Source: an uncultured Bacilli bacterium (GTDB lineage: Bacteria; Bacillota_I; Bacilli_A; RF39; UBA660). Taken from it: DNA of 19,018 nucleotides. The stretch lies in NCBI GenBank assembly GCA_934162325.1, contig CAKPIH010000023.1, positions 1-19,018 on the forward strand, written 5' to 3'. Both the position numbers and the translations under genes were made by a program. This document shows, one piece after another, positions 13,434-19,018 of this stretch (the first letter of the stretch is position 1; every line of letters starts with the position of its first letter). Below the pieces are notes generated by a model, which worked only from the letters and a program-made list of their open reading frames with translations, was not told the DNA's origin and did not search any database.

Positions 13434-15176
13434 ATGAAAAATAAATATAGAACAATCTATTGTGGAGAAGTATCCACTAAAAATATCGGTGAAGAAATAA
13501 GAGTAGCAGGCTGGTTAGAACAAAAAAGAAATCTAGGTAGTCTAGTATTTATGACATTAAGAGATGAAACAGGAGTAATTCAGTTAATAAGTGAAGATAT
13601 TGATAGTTTTAAAGATATAACTAGAGAGAGTACTATGACTGTAACTGGAGTAGTAAGACATAGAGCTGAAGGTATGACTAATCCTAATATGAAAACAGGA
13701 GAAGTAGAAGTATTAGTATCTTCTTTTGAAGTACTAGGAGTAGCTCAAAATGTATTACCTTTTGAAATTAATAGAAGTACTGAAGCTTTTGAAGATACTA
13801 GATTAAAATATAGATATCTAGATTTAAGAAATCCTAAAGTACATGATAGAATACTATTTAGAACAGAAGTATTAGATTATATGAGAAAAATAATGAAAGA
13901 GATGAACTTTACAGAGATTCAAACACCAATTATAACAGCATCATCTCCAGAAGGAGCTAGAGACTTTATTGTACCATCAAGAAAGTATAAGGGAAAATTT
14001 TATGCTTTACCTCAAGCACCTCAAATATTTAAACAATTACTTATGTGTTCAGGGTTTAATAAATATTTTCAAATAGCTCCATGTTTTAGAGATGAAGATC
14101 CTAGAAGTGATAGATTATATGGTGAGTTTTATCAATTAGACTTAGAAATGTCATTTGCTACTGATGAAGATGTTTATGCAGTAGGAGAGAGAATCTTCTA
14201 CGACATATTTACTCACTTTAGTGATAAAGAGGTATCTCCTAGACCATTTAGAAGAATACCATTTAAAGAGGCAATGCTTAAGTATGGTTCAGATAAACCA
14301 GATTTAAGAAATCCATTAGTAATTGAAGACTTAACTGATATATTAAGTAAGAGTTCATTTGAACCATTTAAAACTTCTTTAATTAGAGGTATTACTGTTA
14401 AGAATATTGAGAAATCAAACTCTTGGTATAAGTCTATGGAAGAATATATGAAGAGTGTTGGAGCTCCTGCTCTTGCATATATTAAAGTAAATGAAGATAT
14501 GACTTTTAAATCATCATTAGATAAGTTTTTAACTGATGAAATAAGAAAAGAATTAATTGATAAATGTAATCTAGAGGCTGGAAGTACTTTATTTGTACTA
14601 GCAGACGCTAAGAATAAAATAAATAAATTAGCAGGTCTTCTTAGAATTAAATTAGGTAATGAACTTGATTTACTTGATAAGAATAAATTTGAATTCTGTA
14701 TTATTAATGATTTTCCTATGTATGAATATAATGAAGAAGAGAATACTTGGGATTTTGGTCATAATCCATTTAGTATGCCTCAAGGTGGATTAGAAGCTCT
14801 TACTGAAGATAATATTGAAAATGTTGTAGCATATCAATATGACTTTGTATGTAATGGTTATGAGATGGCTTCTGGTGCTGTTAGAAATCATGATATTAGA
14901 ATAATGAAGAGAGCCTTTGAACTTGCAGGTTATACTGATGAAGATGTTGAGACTAAGTTTAGAAGTTTATATACAGCATTTCAATATGGTGCACCTCCTC
15001 ATGCTGGAATGGCTCCTGGTATTGATAGAATACTAATGTTATTAAAAGATGAAGAAAATATAAGAGAAATGGTAGCTTTCCCACTAGGGGCTAATGGTGC
15101 TGATGCTATGATGGGTTGTCCTGGTGAAGTATTTGAAAAACAACTTAGAGAAACACATATTAAGGTTAGAGATTAA
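13434..15176 (+). CDS. aspS: Aspartyl-tRNA synthetase
   Basis: A 580-aa class IIb synthetase. N-terminal OB fold for the anticodon (VAGWLEQKRNLGSLVFMTLRDETGVIQL, about 20-50); motif 1 region near EVLDYMRKIMKEMNFTEIQTP; motif 2 CFRDEDPRSDRLYGEFYQLD (about 217-236); bacterial insertion (GAD) domain around 280-420; motif 3 GMAPGIDRILMLL near 525. Motif 2 has GEFYQLD, the form I know from alphaproteobacterial enzymes, where Bacillus has QPEFTQID. I choose the ATG at 13434 because AAGGAAG (13420-13426) is too close to the ATG at 13428. It is controlled by the T-box leader. hisS, which precedes aspS in Bacillus, is absent. Whether it also charges tRNA-Asn cannot be told. Confidence 0.96.
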   Translation: MKNKYRTIYCGEVSTKNIGEEIRVAGWLEQKRNLGSLVFMTLRDETGVIQLISEDIDSFKDITRESTMTVTGVVRHRAEGMTNPNMKTGEVEVLVSSFEVLGVAQNVLPFEINRSTEAFEDTRLKYRYLDLRNPKVHDRILFRTEVLDYMRKIMKEMNFTEIQTPIITASSPEGARDFIVPSRKYKGKFYALPQAPQIFKQLLMCSGFNKYFQIAPCFRDEDPRSDRLYGEFYQLDLEMSFATDEDVYAVGERIFYDIFTHFSDKEVSPRPFRRIPFKEAMLKYGSDKPDLRNPLVIEDLTDILSKSSFEPFKTSLIRGITVKNIEKSNSWYKSMEEYMKSVGAPALAYIKVNEDMTFKSSLDKFLTDEIRKELIDKCNLEAGSTLFVLADAKNKINKLAGLLRIKLGNELDLLDKNKFEFCIINDFPMYEYNEEENTWDFGHNPFSMPQGGLEALTEDNIENVVAYQYDFVCNGYEMASGAVRNHDIRIMKRAFELAGYTDEDVETKFRSLYTAFQYGAPPHAGMAPGIDRILMLLKDEENIREMVAFPLGANGADAMMGCPGEVFEKQLRETHIKVRD

Positions 15177-15204
15177 TATTTATTAAGGGGGATATTTAGT
15201 AAAG

Positions 15205-15232
15205 AGAAAGAATGATTAATCTTTCTTTTTTT
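15205..15232 (+). terminator. Rho-independent terminator after aspS
   Basis: AGAAAGA (15205-15211) and TCTTTCT (15220-15226) around an 8-nt loop, merging into a T run. It lies about 28 nt after the aspS stop. Confidence 0.75.
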
Positions 15233-15244
15233 CTTTTCCTTTAC

Positions 15245-15298
15245 AGTCTATCAAAGATAGTCTTCCAAGGTATTTTTGAACCTGTAGTTTCAAAAATA
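15245..15298. repeat. Two hairpins between aspS and 6S RNA
   Basis: AGTCTATC/GATAGTCT (15245-15263, one mismatch, loop AAA) is followed by TATTTTTGAA/TTCAAAAATA (15271-15298, perfect, loop CCTGTAGT). No T run follows in either direction. The stretch to 15327 is otherwise AT-rich spacer. Confidence 0.45.
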
Positions 15299-15327
15299 AA
15301 TATTTATATATTATAATGATATTGTTT

Positions 15328-15389
15328 GTTATAGAGACTATAACTAGGCTCTATAACACCTTCAGAGACTATAGGCTCGGAAGGAATAA
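15328..15389 (+). repeat. Two-hairpin element, copy 4
   Basis: Hairpin B: GTTATAGAG/CTCTATAAC, perfect, loop ACTATAACTAGG (15328-15357). Hairpin C: CCTTC/GAAGG, then GAG/CTC around loop ACTATAGG (15359-15384), ending in AATAA (15385-15389). Hairpin C has the same 8-nt loop as copy 1, but its closing stem is GAG/CTC instead of GTG/CAC. It lies between the aspS terminator and the 6S promoter. Confidence 0.62.
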
Positions 15390-15421
15390 AGTAAAATAAT
15401 TGTCAAATATAATTAAAGCTA

Positions 15422-15450
15422 TTTACTAATAATATAGACTATGATATAAT
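15422..15450 (+). promoter_or_regulatory. Promoter of 6S RNA
   Basis: TTTACT (15422-15427), 17 bp, TATAAT (15445-15450) with an upstream TG (15442-15443) making an extended -10. Predicted RNA start is at about 15457. Confidence 0.8.
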
Positions 15451-15456
15451 TAAGAT

Positions 15457-15638
15457 ACCTAGAGGATACGACATCTTTAGTATAAAACCGACTAAAGATA
15501 TTAATAGGGGAGCTAATATAATTTATGTGTTGAATGCTTGCTTTTAAGTAGGAATCCTAATTAAATTATTGTGCTGACCCACCTGTGACTTACGCCGCGG
15601 GTTTTATCTTACAGAGTCGGTCCGTCTGGGCTTTTTTT
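15457..15638 (+). ncRNA. ssrS: 6S RNA
   Basis: About 182 nt between a good promoter and a T run (15632-15639). The ends form a long closing stem: CCTAGA, GGA and CGAC (15458-15472) pair in order with GTCG, TCC and TCTGGG (15616-15630). Inside are a perfect 9-bp hairpin, ATCTTTAGT/ACTAAAGAT (15473-15499), a middle stem with TAATTTA/TAAATTA, and GACCC ... GGGTT near 15575-15605. A closed rod with a large internal bubble fits 6S RNA, which imitates an open promoter and traps SigA RNA polymerase. Bacillus subtilis 6S-1 (bsrA) lies between aspS and yrvM, the same position as here. The assignment rests on position, size and structure. Confidence 0.85.
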
Positions 15639-15677
15639 TATATAGATTTTGTGATATACTAATAGTGGTGATGAGAA

Positions 15678-16181
15678 GTGGAAATAAAAAATAATACTAT
15701 ATATACTAATGACTTAGTAAAAGAATTTCTAAGAGTATATTATTTTGATAAAGTAAAGACAATTAGAGTAATTATGAATATACTAATAGCAGTATTAGTA
15801 GTTAGATTCTTTTTTTTAGATAATATTACTACTATCGATATAATTACCTTTATATTTAGTTTATTTGGTATCATAGAATTAAATACTAATATGTTACCAT
15901 ATACTAATTATAAAAGATTAGAAAAAAGAAAAGATAGTATTCTAAATACTAAGATAAAATATCTATTTAAAGAACATAATTTTATGGTAGATAATGGTAA
16001 AGAAGAATATATAAATTATAAAGATTTATATAAAGTAATAGAAAGAGATGATGCCTACTACTTATATATAAATAAATATAAAGCTTTTATAGTAAGTAAA
16101 GAAGGTATTAGTAAGAATAATATAGAGAAATTAAGTAATAATTTTAAAGATAAAGTATCCACCTATAAATATATAAAATAA
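15678..16181 (+). CDS. YcxB-like membrane protein
   Basis: A 167-aa protein with two membrane spans (about 30-47 and 50-68) and a C-terminal cytoplasmic domain resembling the YcxB-like C-terminal domain: KEEYINYKDLYKVIERDDAYYLYINKYKAFIVSKEGI. Function is unknown in the family. The start is GTG at 15678, with GGTGATG at 15667-15673. It begins about 39 nt after the 6S terminator and its stop overlaps the tcdA start (TAATG), so they share an operon. It is not part of the Bacillus aspS-6S-yrvM arrangement I know, so it appears to be a lineage-specific addition. Confidence 0.72.
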   Translation: MEIKNNTIYTNDLVKEFLRVYYFDKVKTIRVIMNILIAVLVVRFFFLDNITTIDIITFIFSLFGIIELNTNMLPYTNYKRLEKRKDSILNTKIKYLFKEHNFMVDNGKEEYINYKDLYKVIERDDAYYLYINKYKAFIVSKEGISKNNIEKLSNNFKDKVSTYKYIK

Positions 16182-16855
16182 TGTTTGATAGAACAATAGC
16201 TTTAATAGGTCAAGATAATTTAGATAAAATAAAGAGTAAACATATTCTTATAATTGGAGTAGGTGGAGTAGGTGGATATGCTATAGAAGCTCTTATTAGA
16301 AGTGGCATTCATAATATAACATTAGTAGATTATGATAACATAGATATATCTAATATCAATAGACAAATAATAGCTAAAGAAAGTAATGTAGGCAAATTAA
16401 AAGTAGAGGCTTGGAAAGAGAGAATTAATGAAATAAATAGTAGTGTTTTAGTAAATACTTTACCACTTAAAATAGATGAAAATAATATTGATATATTATT
16501 TAAAACCTCCTACGACTATATAATAGATGCTTGTGATACTGTTATAGTAAAGAAGCTACTTATCAAAAAATGTCATGAAAAGAATATTAAATTAATTACA
16601 GTATGTGGTATGGGTAAAAAGTTAAATCCTAGTCTAGTAAAAATATGTGATATCAAAGATACTTCATATGATCCACTAGCTAAAAGTATTAGAAAATATG
16701 TTAAAGATGAAAAAATAAGAGGTAAAGTACCTGTAGTATTTTCTAGTGAAGAACCTAAGAAGAATGATAAGAATTTAGTATCTTCAATGATGATGGTACC
16801 CGCGACTGCTGGTATAAATGCTGCTTATTATGTAATAAATGATATTATAAAATAA
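16181..16855 (+). CDS. tcdA: tRNA threonylcarbamoyladenosine dehydratase TcdA (YrvM)
   Basis: A 224-aa E1/ThiF-like enzyme that cyclises t6A37 to ct6A in tRNAs, using ATP to activate the carboxylate. The nucleotide-binding GVGGVGG is at 26-32, followed by DYDNIDISNINRQ (50-62) and the C-terminal YDPLAKSIRKYVKD ... VVFSSEEPKK typical of TcdA. It is shorter than Bacillus YrvM (about 250 aa), with a trimmed end after GINAAYYVINDI. The ATG overlaps the upstream stop and no clear ribosome binding site is seen, so translation is probably coupled. Location beside 6S RNA and rarA supports orthology. A general ThiF/MoeB-like enzyme is the less likely alternative. Confidence 0.88.
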   Translation: MFDRTIALIGQDNLDKIKSKHILIIGVGGVGGYAIEALIRSGIHNITLVDYDNIDISNINRQIIAKESNVGKLKVEAWKERINEINSSVLVNTLPLKIDENNIDILFKTSYDYIIDACDTVIVKKLLIKKCHEKNIKLITVCGMGKKLNPSLVKICDIKDTSYDPLAKSIRKYVKDEKIRGKVPVVFSSEEPKKNDKNLVSSMMMVPATAGINAAYYVINDIIK

Positions 16856-16876
16856 AATATATACGGAGGTGTTAAG

Positions 16877-17725
16877 ATGTCAGAAAAAGAATTAGATTCA
16901 AGTATAAATAACTATATCGAAGTAAAATCTAATAATATAAAACAATTAGATTGGGATATGGCTATTGGTCTTCAGGAAGTAGACAATTTAAAACCTTCAA
17001 AATATTTGGAAAAATTGCTTAAAGAAAATGTAATTGGTGAAAAAACTATTTATGAAGTAGAACAAGAATTAAAAAAATATTATACTTTAAAAGAAGAAAA
17101 TAACGAAGTAAATCAAGAAGAACAAGAATGTGATTTAGTTTCTACTAGAATAGTAGAGTTATTGCAAGAAGATAATTTTGAATTATCGGTTGATTATCTA
17201 AAATATATTCATAAATATTTATTCCAAGATATATATGACTTTGCTGGTAAATTTAGAAAAGTAGACTTTTCTAAACATGAGAAAATATTAAATAATGATT
17301 CTATAGCATATGGAGACTCTAAGTTATTAGAACAATCATTAGATTATGATATATCTTTAGAAAAAAATAAAGATTATAAAGTAATGAATATGGTTGATAT
17401 CATAAACAATATTACTGATTTCTCTTCAAGAATATGGCAGGTACACCCTTTTAGAGAAGGTAATACCAGAACTACTGCATTATTTATAGAAAAATATTTA
17501 ATATCTCTTGGAATAAAAGTAGATAATACTATGTTTAAAGAAAAGTCTGTGTATTTTAGAAATGCCTTAGTAAGAAGTAATTATTTTAATAAGGAATTAA
17601 ATATAAGTAAAGATGATAGTTTCTTAATCAAATTCTATGAAAATCTATTACTGAGTAAAAATAATGAATTACATTCAAAAGATTTAATTATCAAAGAATT
17701 ATTTAATAAAGAAGAATCAAATTAA
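16877..17725 (+). CDS. Fic-domain protein with N-terminal VbhA-like antitoxin domain
   Basis: A 282-aa Fic (Fido) protein; such enzymes usually AMPylate target proteins. Residues about 25-70 (LDWDMAIGLQEVDNLKPSKYLEKL ... YY) resemble the antitoxin VbhA-type domain fused ahead of some Fic proteins. The Fic fold follows (about 95-270), with the beta-flap AGKFRKVDFSKHEKI and core HPFREGNTRTTA (200-211). The catalytic His and first Arg are present, but the usual GNGRxxR reads GNTRTTA, losing the last Arg. I see no canonical [S/T]xxxE[G/N] inhibitory motif in the N-terminal domain. GGAGGTG (16866-16872) supports the start. It follows tcdA by 21 bp, probably in the same operon, and converges on rarA. 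It may be a self-regulated toxin or a housekeeping modifier. Confidence 0.88.
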   Translation: MSEKELDSSINNYIEVKSNNIKQLDWDMAIGLQEVDNLKPSKYLEKLLKENVIGEKTIYEVEQELKKYYTLKEENNEVNQEEQECDLVSTRIVELLQEDNFELSVDYLKYIHKYLFQDIYDFAGKFRKVDFSKHEKILNNDSIAYGDSKLLEQSLDYDISLEKNKDYKVMNMVDIINNITDFSSRIWQVHPFREGNTRTTALFIEKYLISLGIKVDNTMFKEKSVYFRNALVRSNYFNKELNISKDDSFLIKFYENLLLSKNNELHSKDLIIKELFNKEESN

Positions 17726-17738
17726 TGATTCTTCTTTT
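17708..17738. terminator. Bidirectional terminator between fic and rarA
   Basis: AAAGAAGAATCA (17708-17719) pairs perfectly with TGATTCTTCTTT (17726-17737) around AATTAA. T on the plus strand ends fic; A/T-rich sequence on the other side can end rarA, whose stop codon overlaps the stem edge. Confidence 0.8.
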
Positions 17739-18942
17739 ACATAGTATTTAATCTATTTATTATTTCTTTATATATTCTTTCATTCTTATTATCTTTAGGA
17801 GTGTAGTATCTACTGCCAAGAAGGTTATCAGGTAAATATTGTTGCCTTACATAATCATTTTTATAATTATGAGGATACTTATATTCACTAGATGGATTCT
17901 TCAAATGATTAGGAACATCTCCTATATTCTTAGTACGAATATCTTCAAGGGCTTTATCAATAGCCATTTCAGCACTATTACTTTTAGGTGATAAAGCAAG
18001 TTCTATTACTATTTCTGATAATACAATCCTAGCTTCTGGTAATCCTAGTCTTAGAGCAGCATTAATCGCAGCATCTACTCTTGGACCCATACTTGGATTA
18101 GCAAGGCCAATATCTTCATAAACAATAACGGATAATCTTCTTACAATAATGTCTAAGTCTTCAGCATCAATTAATCTAGCTAAATAATGAAGAGCAGCAT
18201 TAACATCACTACCACGAATAGATTTTTGAAAAGCCGAAATTACATTATAATAACCATCAGCGTTCTTATCAAATAAACTATTAGTTCTATTACTTATTTT
18301 AGTTAAAGTATCTAAAGTAATATTTTTATCTTCAGTAGAGTAGTAGGCTACTTCAAGTGTATTATAAGCATATCTTAAATCAGTACCTGATATACTAGCT
18401 AAATAGTTCTTTGCTTCATCAGTAATAGTTAAACCTTCTAAATAATTAGATTCTATAGCTTTATCGATACCTTTCTTAATATCATCACTAGTTAAATCTT
18501 TAAGTTCAAATAATTGGCAACGACTTCGAATAGCAGGATTAATAGCATGATATGGATTAGAAGTAGTCATACCAATTAAAGTAATAATACCGGATTCAAG
18601 ATAGGGCAAGAGAATATCTTGTTTATCTTTATTTAATCTATGTATTTCATCCACTATTACAATTAAACCATTATATAATTTTGCTTCTTCAATAACTGTA
18701 TCAAAATCTTTCTTATTATTTACAACAGCATTAAGATTACGATATCTCATACCAAGTTCTTCCGCTATTGCAGTAGCTATACTTGTCTTACCAATACCTG
18801 GATGACCATATAAAATCATTGAAAATAATTTCTTATTTTTAACCAAATTATATATAACTTTATTTTCTCCTACTAAATGTTCTTGACCAATAATATCTTT
18901 TAAAGATTTAGGTCTTAATTTAATTGATAATAATTCTTCCAT
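17737..18942 (-). CDS. rarA: Replication-associated recombination protein A (RarA/MgsA)
   Basis: A 401-aa AAA+ ATPase of the RarA/MgsA/WRNIP1 family that acts at stalled replication forks with SSB. N-terminal LRPKSLKDIIGQEHLVGE; Walker A GHPGIGKTS (46-54); the family-typical LNAVVNNKKDF segment; Walker B IVIVDEIHR (94-102); sensor 1 TTSNP (126-130); Arg finger region RSRCQLFEL (139-147); and the C-terminal tetramerisation domain from about 230, with RGSDVNAALHYLARLIDAEDLDIIVRRL and HLKNPSSEYKYPHNY. It is slightly shorter than Bacillus RarA (about 420 aa). The start at 18942 has GTGAT close upstream and AAAGGA at plus 18954-18959. In Bacillus yrvN lies next to yrvM; here fic separates them and rarA is inverted relative to tcdA. 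Confidence 0.95.
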   Translation of the reverse strand: MEELLSIKLRPKSLKDIIGQEHLVGENKVIYNLVKNKKLFSMILYGHPGIGKTSIATAIAEELGMRYRNLNAVVNNKKDFDTVIEEAKLYNGLIVIVDEIHRLNKDKQDILLPYLESGIITLIGMTTSNPYHAINPAIRSRCQLFELKDLTSDDIKKGIDKAIESNYLEGLTITDEAKNYLASISGTDLRYAYNTLEVAYYSTEDKNITLDTLTKISNRTNSLFDKNADGYYNVISAFQKSIRGSDVNAALHYLARLIDAEDLDIIVRRLSVIVYEDIGLANPSMGPRVDAAINAALRLGLPEARIVLSEIVIELALSPKSNSAEMAIDKALEDIRTKNIGDVPNHLKNPSSEYKYPHNYKNDYVRQQYLPDNLLGSRYYTPKDNKNERIYKEIINRLNTM

Positions 18943-18969
18943 AACATCACTATTCCTTTATAATAAAAT

Positions 18970-18996
18970 GAAGATAGCCCATAAAGAACTACCTTC
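18970..18996 (-). terminator. Possible minus-strand terminator at window edge
   Basis: On the minus strand GAAGGTAG and CTATCTTC (plus 18989-18996 and 18970-18977) pair with one G-U, followed by ATTTTATTA. The plus strand has an A-C mismatch at that position, so the minus direction fits better. It would end a transcript coming from beyond 19018, ahead of rarA. GGACC/GGTCT-like pairing at 18999-19015 suggests that structured RNA continues past the edge. Confidence 0.4.
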
Positions 18997-19018
18997 AACG
19001 GACCGCTAGGGTCTTTGA

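Noticed and set aside
15179..15200. Short gene after a GGGGGA ribosome-binding-like site
   Set aside because: No usable start codon follows before the aspS terminator.
18990..19015. Second T-box (ACCGC-like string near the right edge)
   Set aside because: The sequence is GGACCGCTAGG, not the GGTGGNACCGCG core, and no leader or promoter fits.

Overview
The window is very AT-rich, with strong AGGAGG/GGTGAT-type ribosome binding sites and short overlaps such as TAATG. It carries a SpoIIAA/SigF sporulation pair, fused SecDF, ComN, a bifunctional Rel, a T-box-controlled aspS, 6S RNA, tcdA and rarA. This points to a low-GC, spore-forming or spore-derived Firmicute (Bacilli, possibly an uncultured gut lineage near Erysipelotrichales/RF39; the exact lineage is inference). 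The backbone order secDF-relA-dtd ... aspS-6S RNA-tcdA(yrvM)-rarA(yrvN) matches the Bacillus subtilis chromosome as I know it, so this is core chromosome with accessory inserts.

Layout. 84-1060: SpoIIAA-like STAS protein overlapping a SigF-like sigma factor, with no spoIIAB between them. 1148-1411: small XRE regulator. 1427-6667: promoter, comN, secDF, relA/spoT and dtd, closed by a strong terminator. 6671-8447: two divergent copies of a ~700-bp minus-strand cassette, each with a 183-aa protein of unknown function, a terminator and a structured tail; between them lies a broken Fic gene that stops exactly where cassette 2 begins. 8532-9184: an orphan 193-aa gene. 9233-11160: a NatAB-like ABC-2 exporter. 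11354-13095: a 560-aa orphan protein behind a consensus promoter. 13228-15232: promoter, compact T-box leader and aspS. 15245-15639: hairpins, then 6S RNA with its own promoter. 15678-17738: YcxB-like membrane protein, tcdA and an intact Fic protein. 17737-18942: rarA on the minus strand, convergent with fic.

The core genes serve protein export (SecDF, ComN), stringent response (Rel), tRNA quality control and charging (Dtd, AspRS, TcdA), global transcription control (6S RNA, SigF) and replication-fork maintenance (RarA). The dtd-aspS interval holds about 6.8 kb of accessory DNA.

The most unusual signal is non-coding. A composite of two directly adjacent hairpins ending in AATAA occurs at 6671-6728 (minus), 13155-13212 (plus) and 15328-15389 (plus), with a truncated fourth copy at 7746-7793 (minus). 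Arm sequences differ completely but stay complementary. Loop sequences are similar (ACCTAGG-like, then ACTATAGG-like), and the two loops within each copy are partly complementary to each other. I do not recognise this element.
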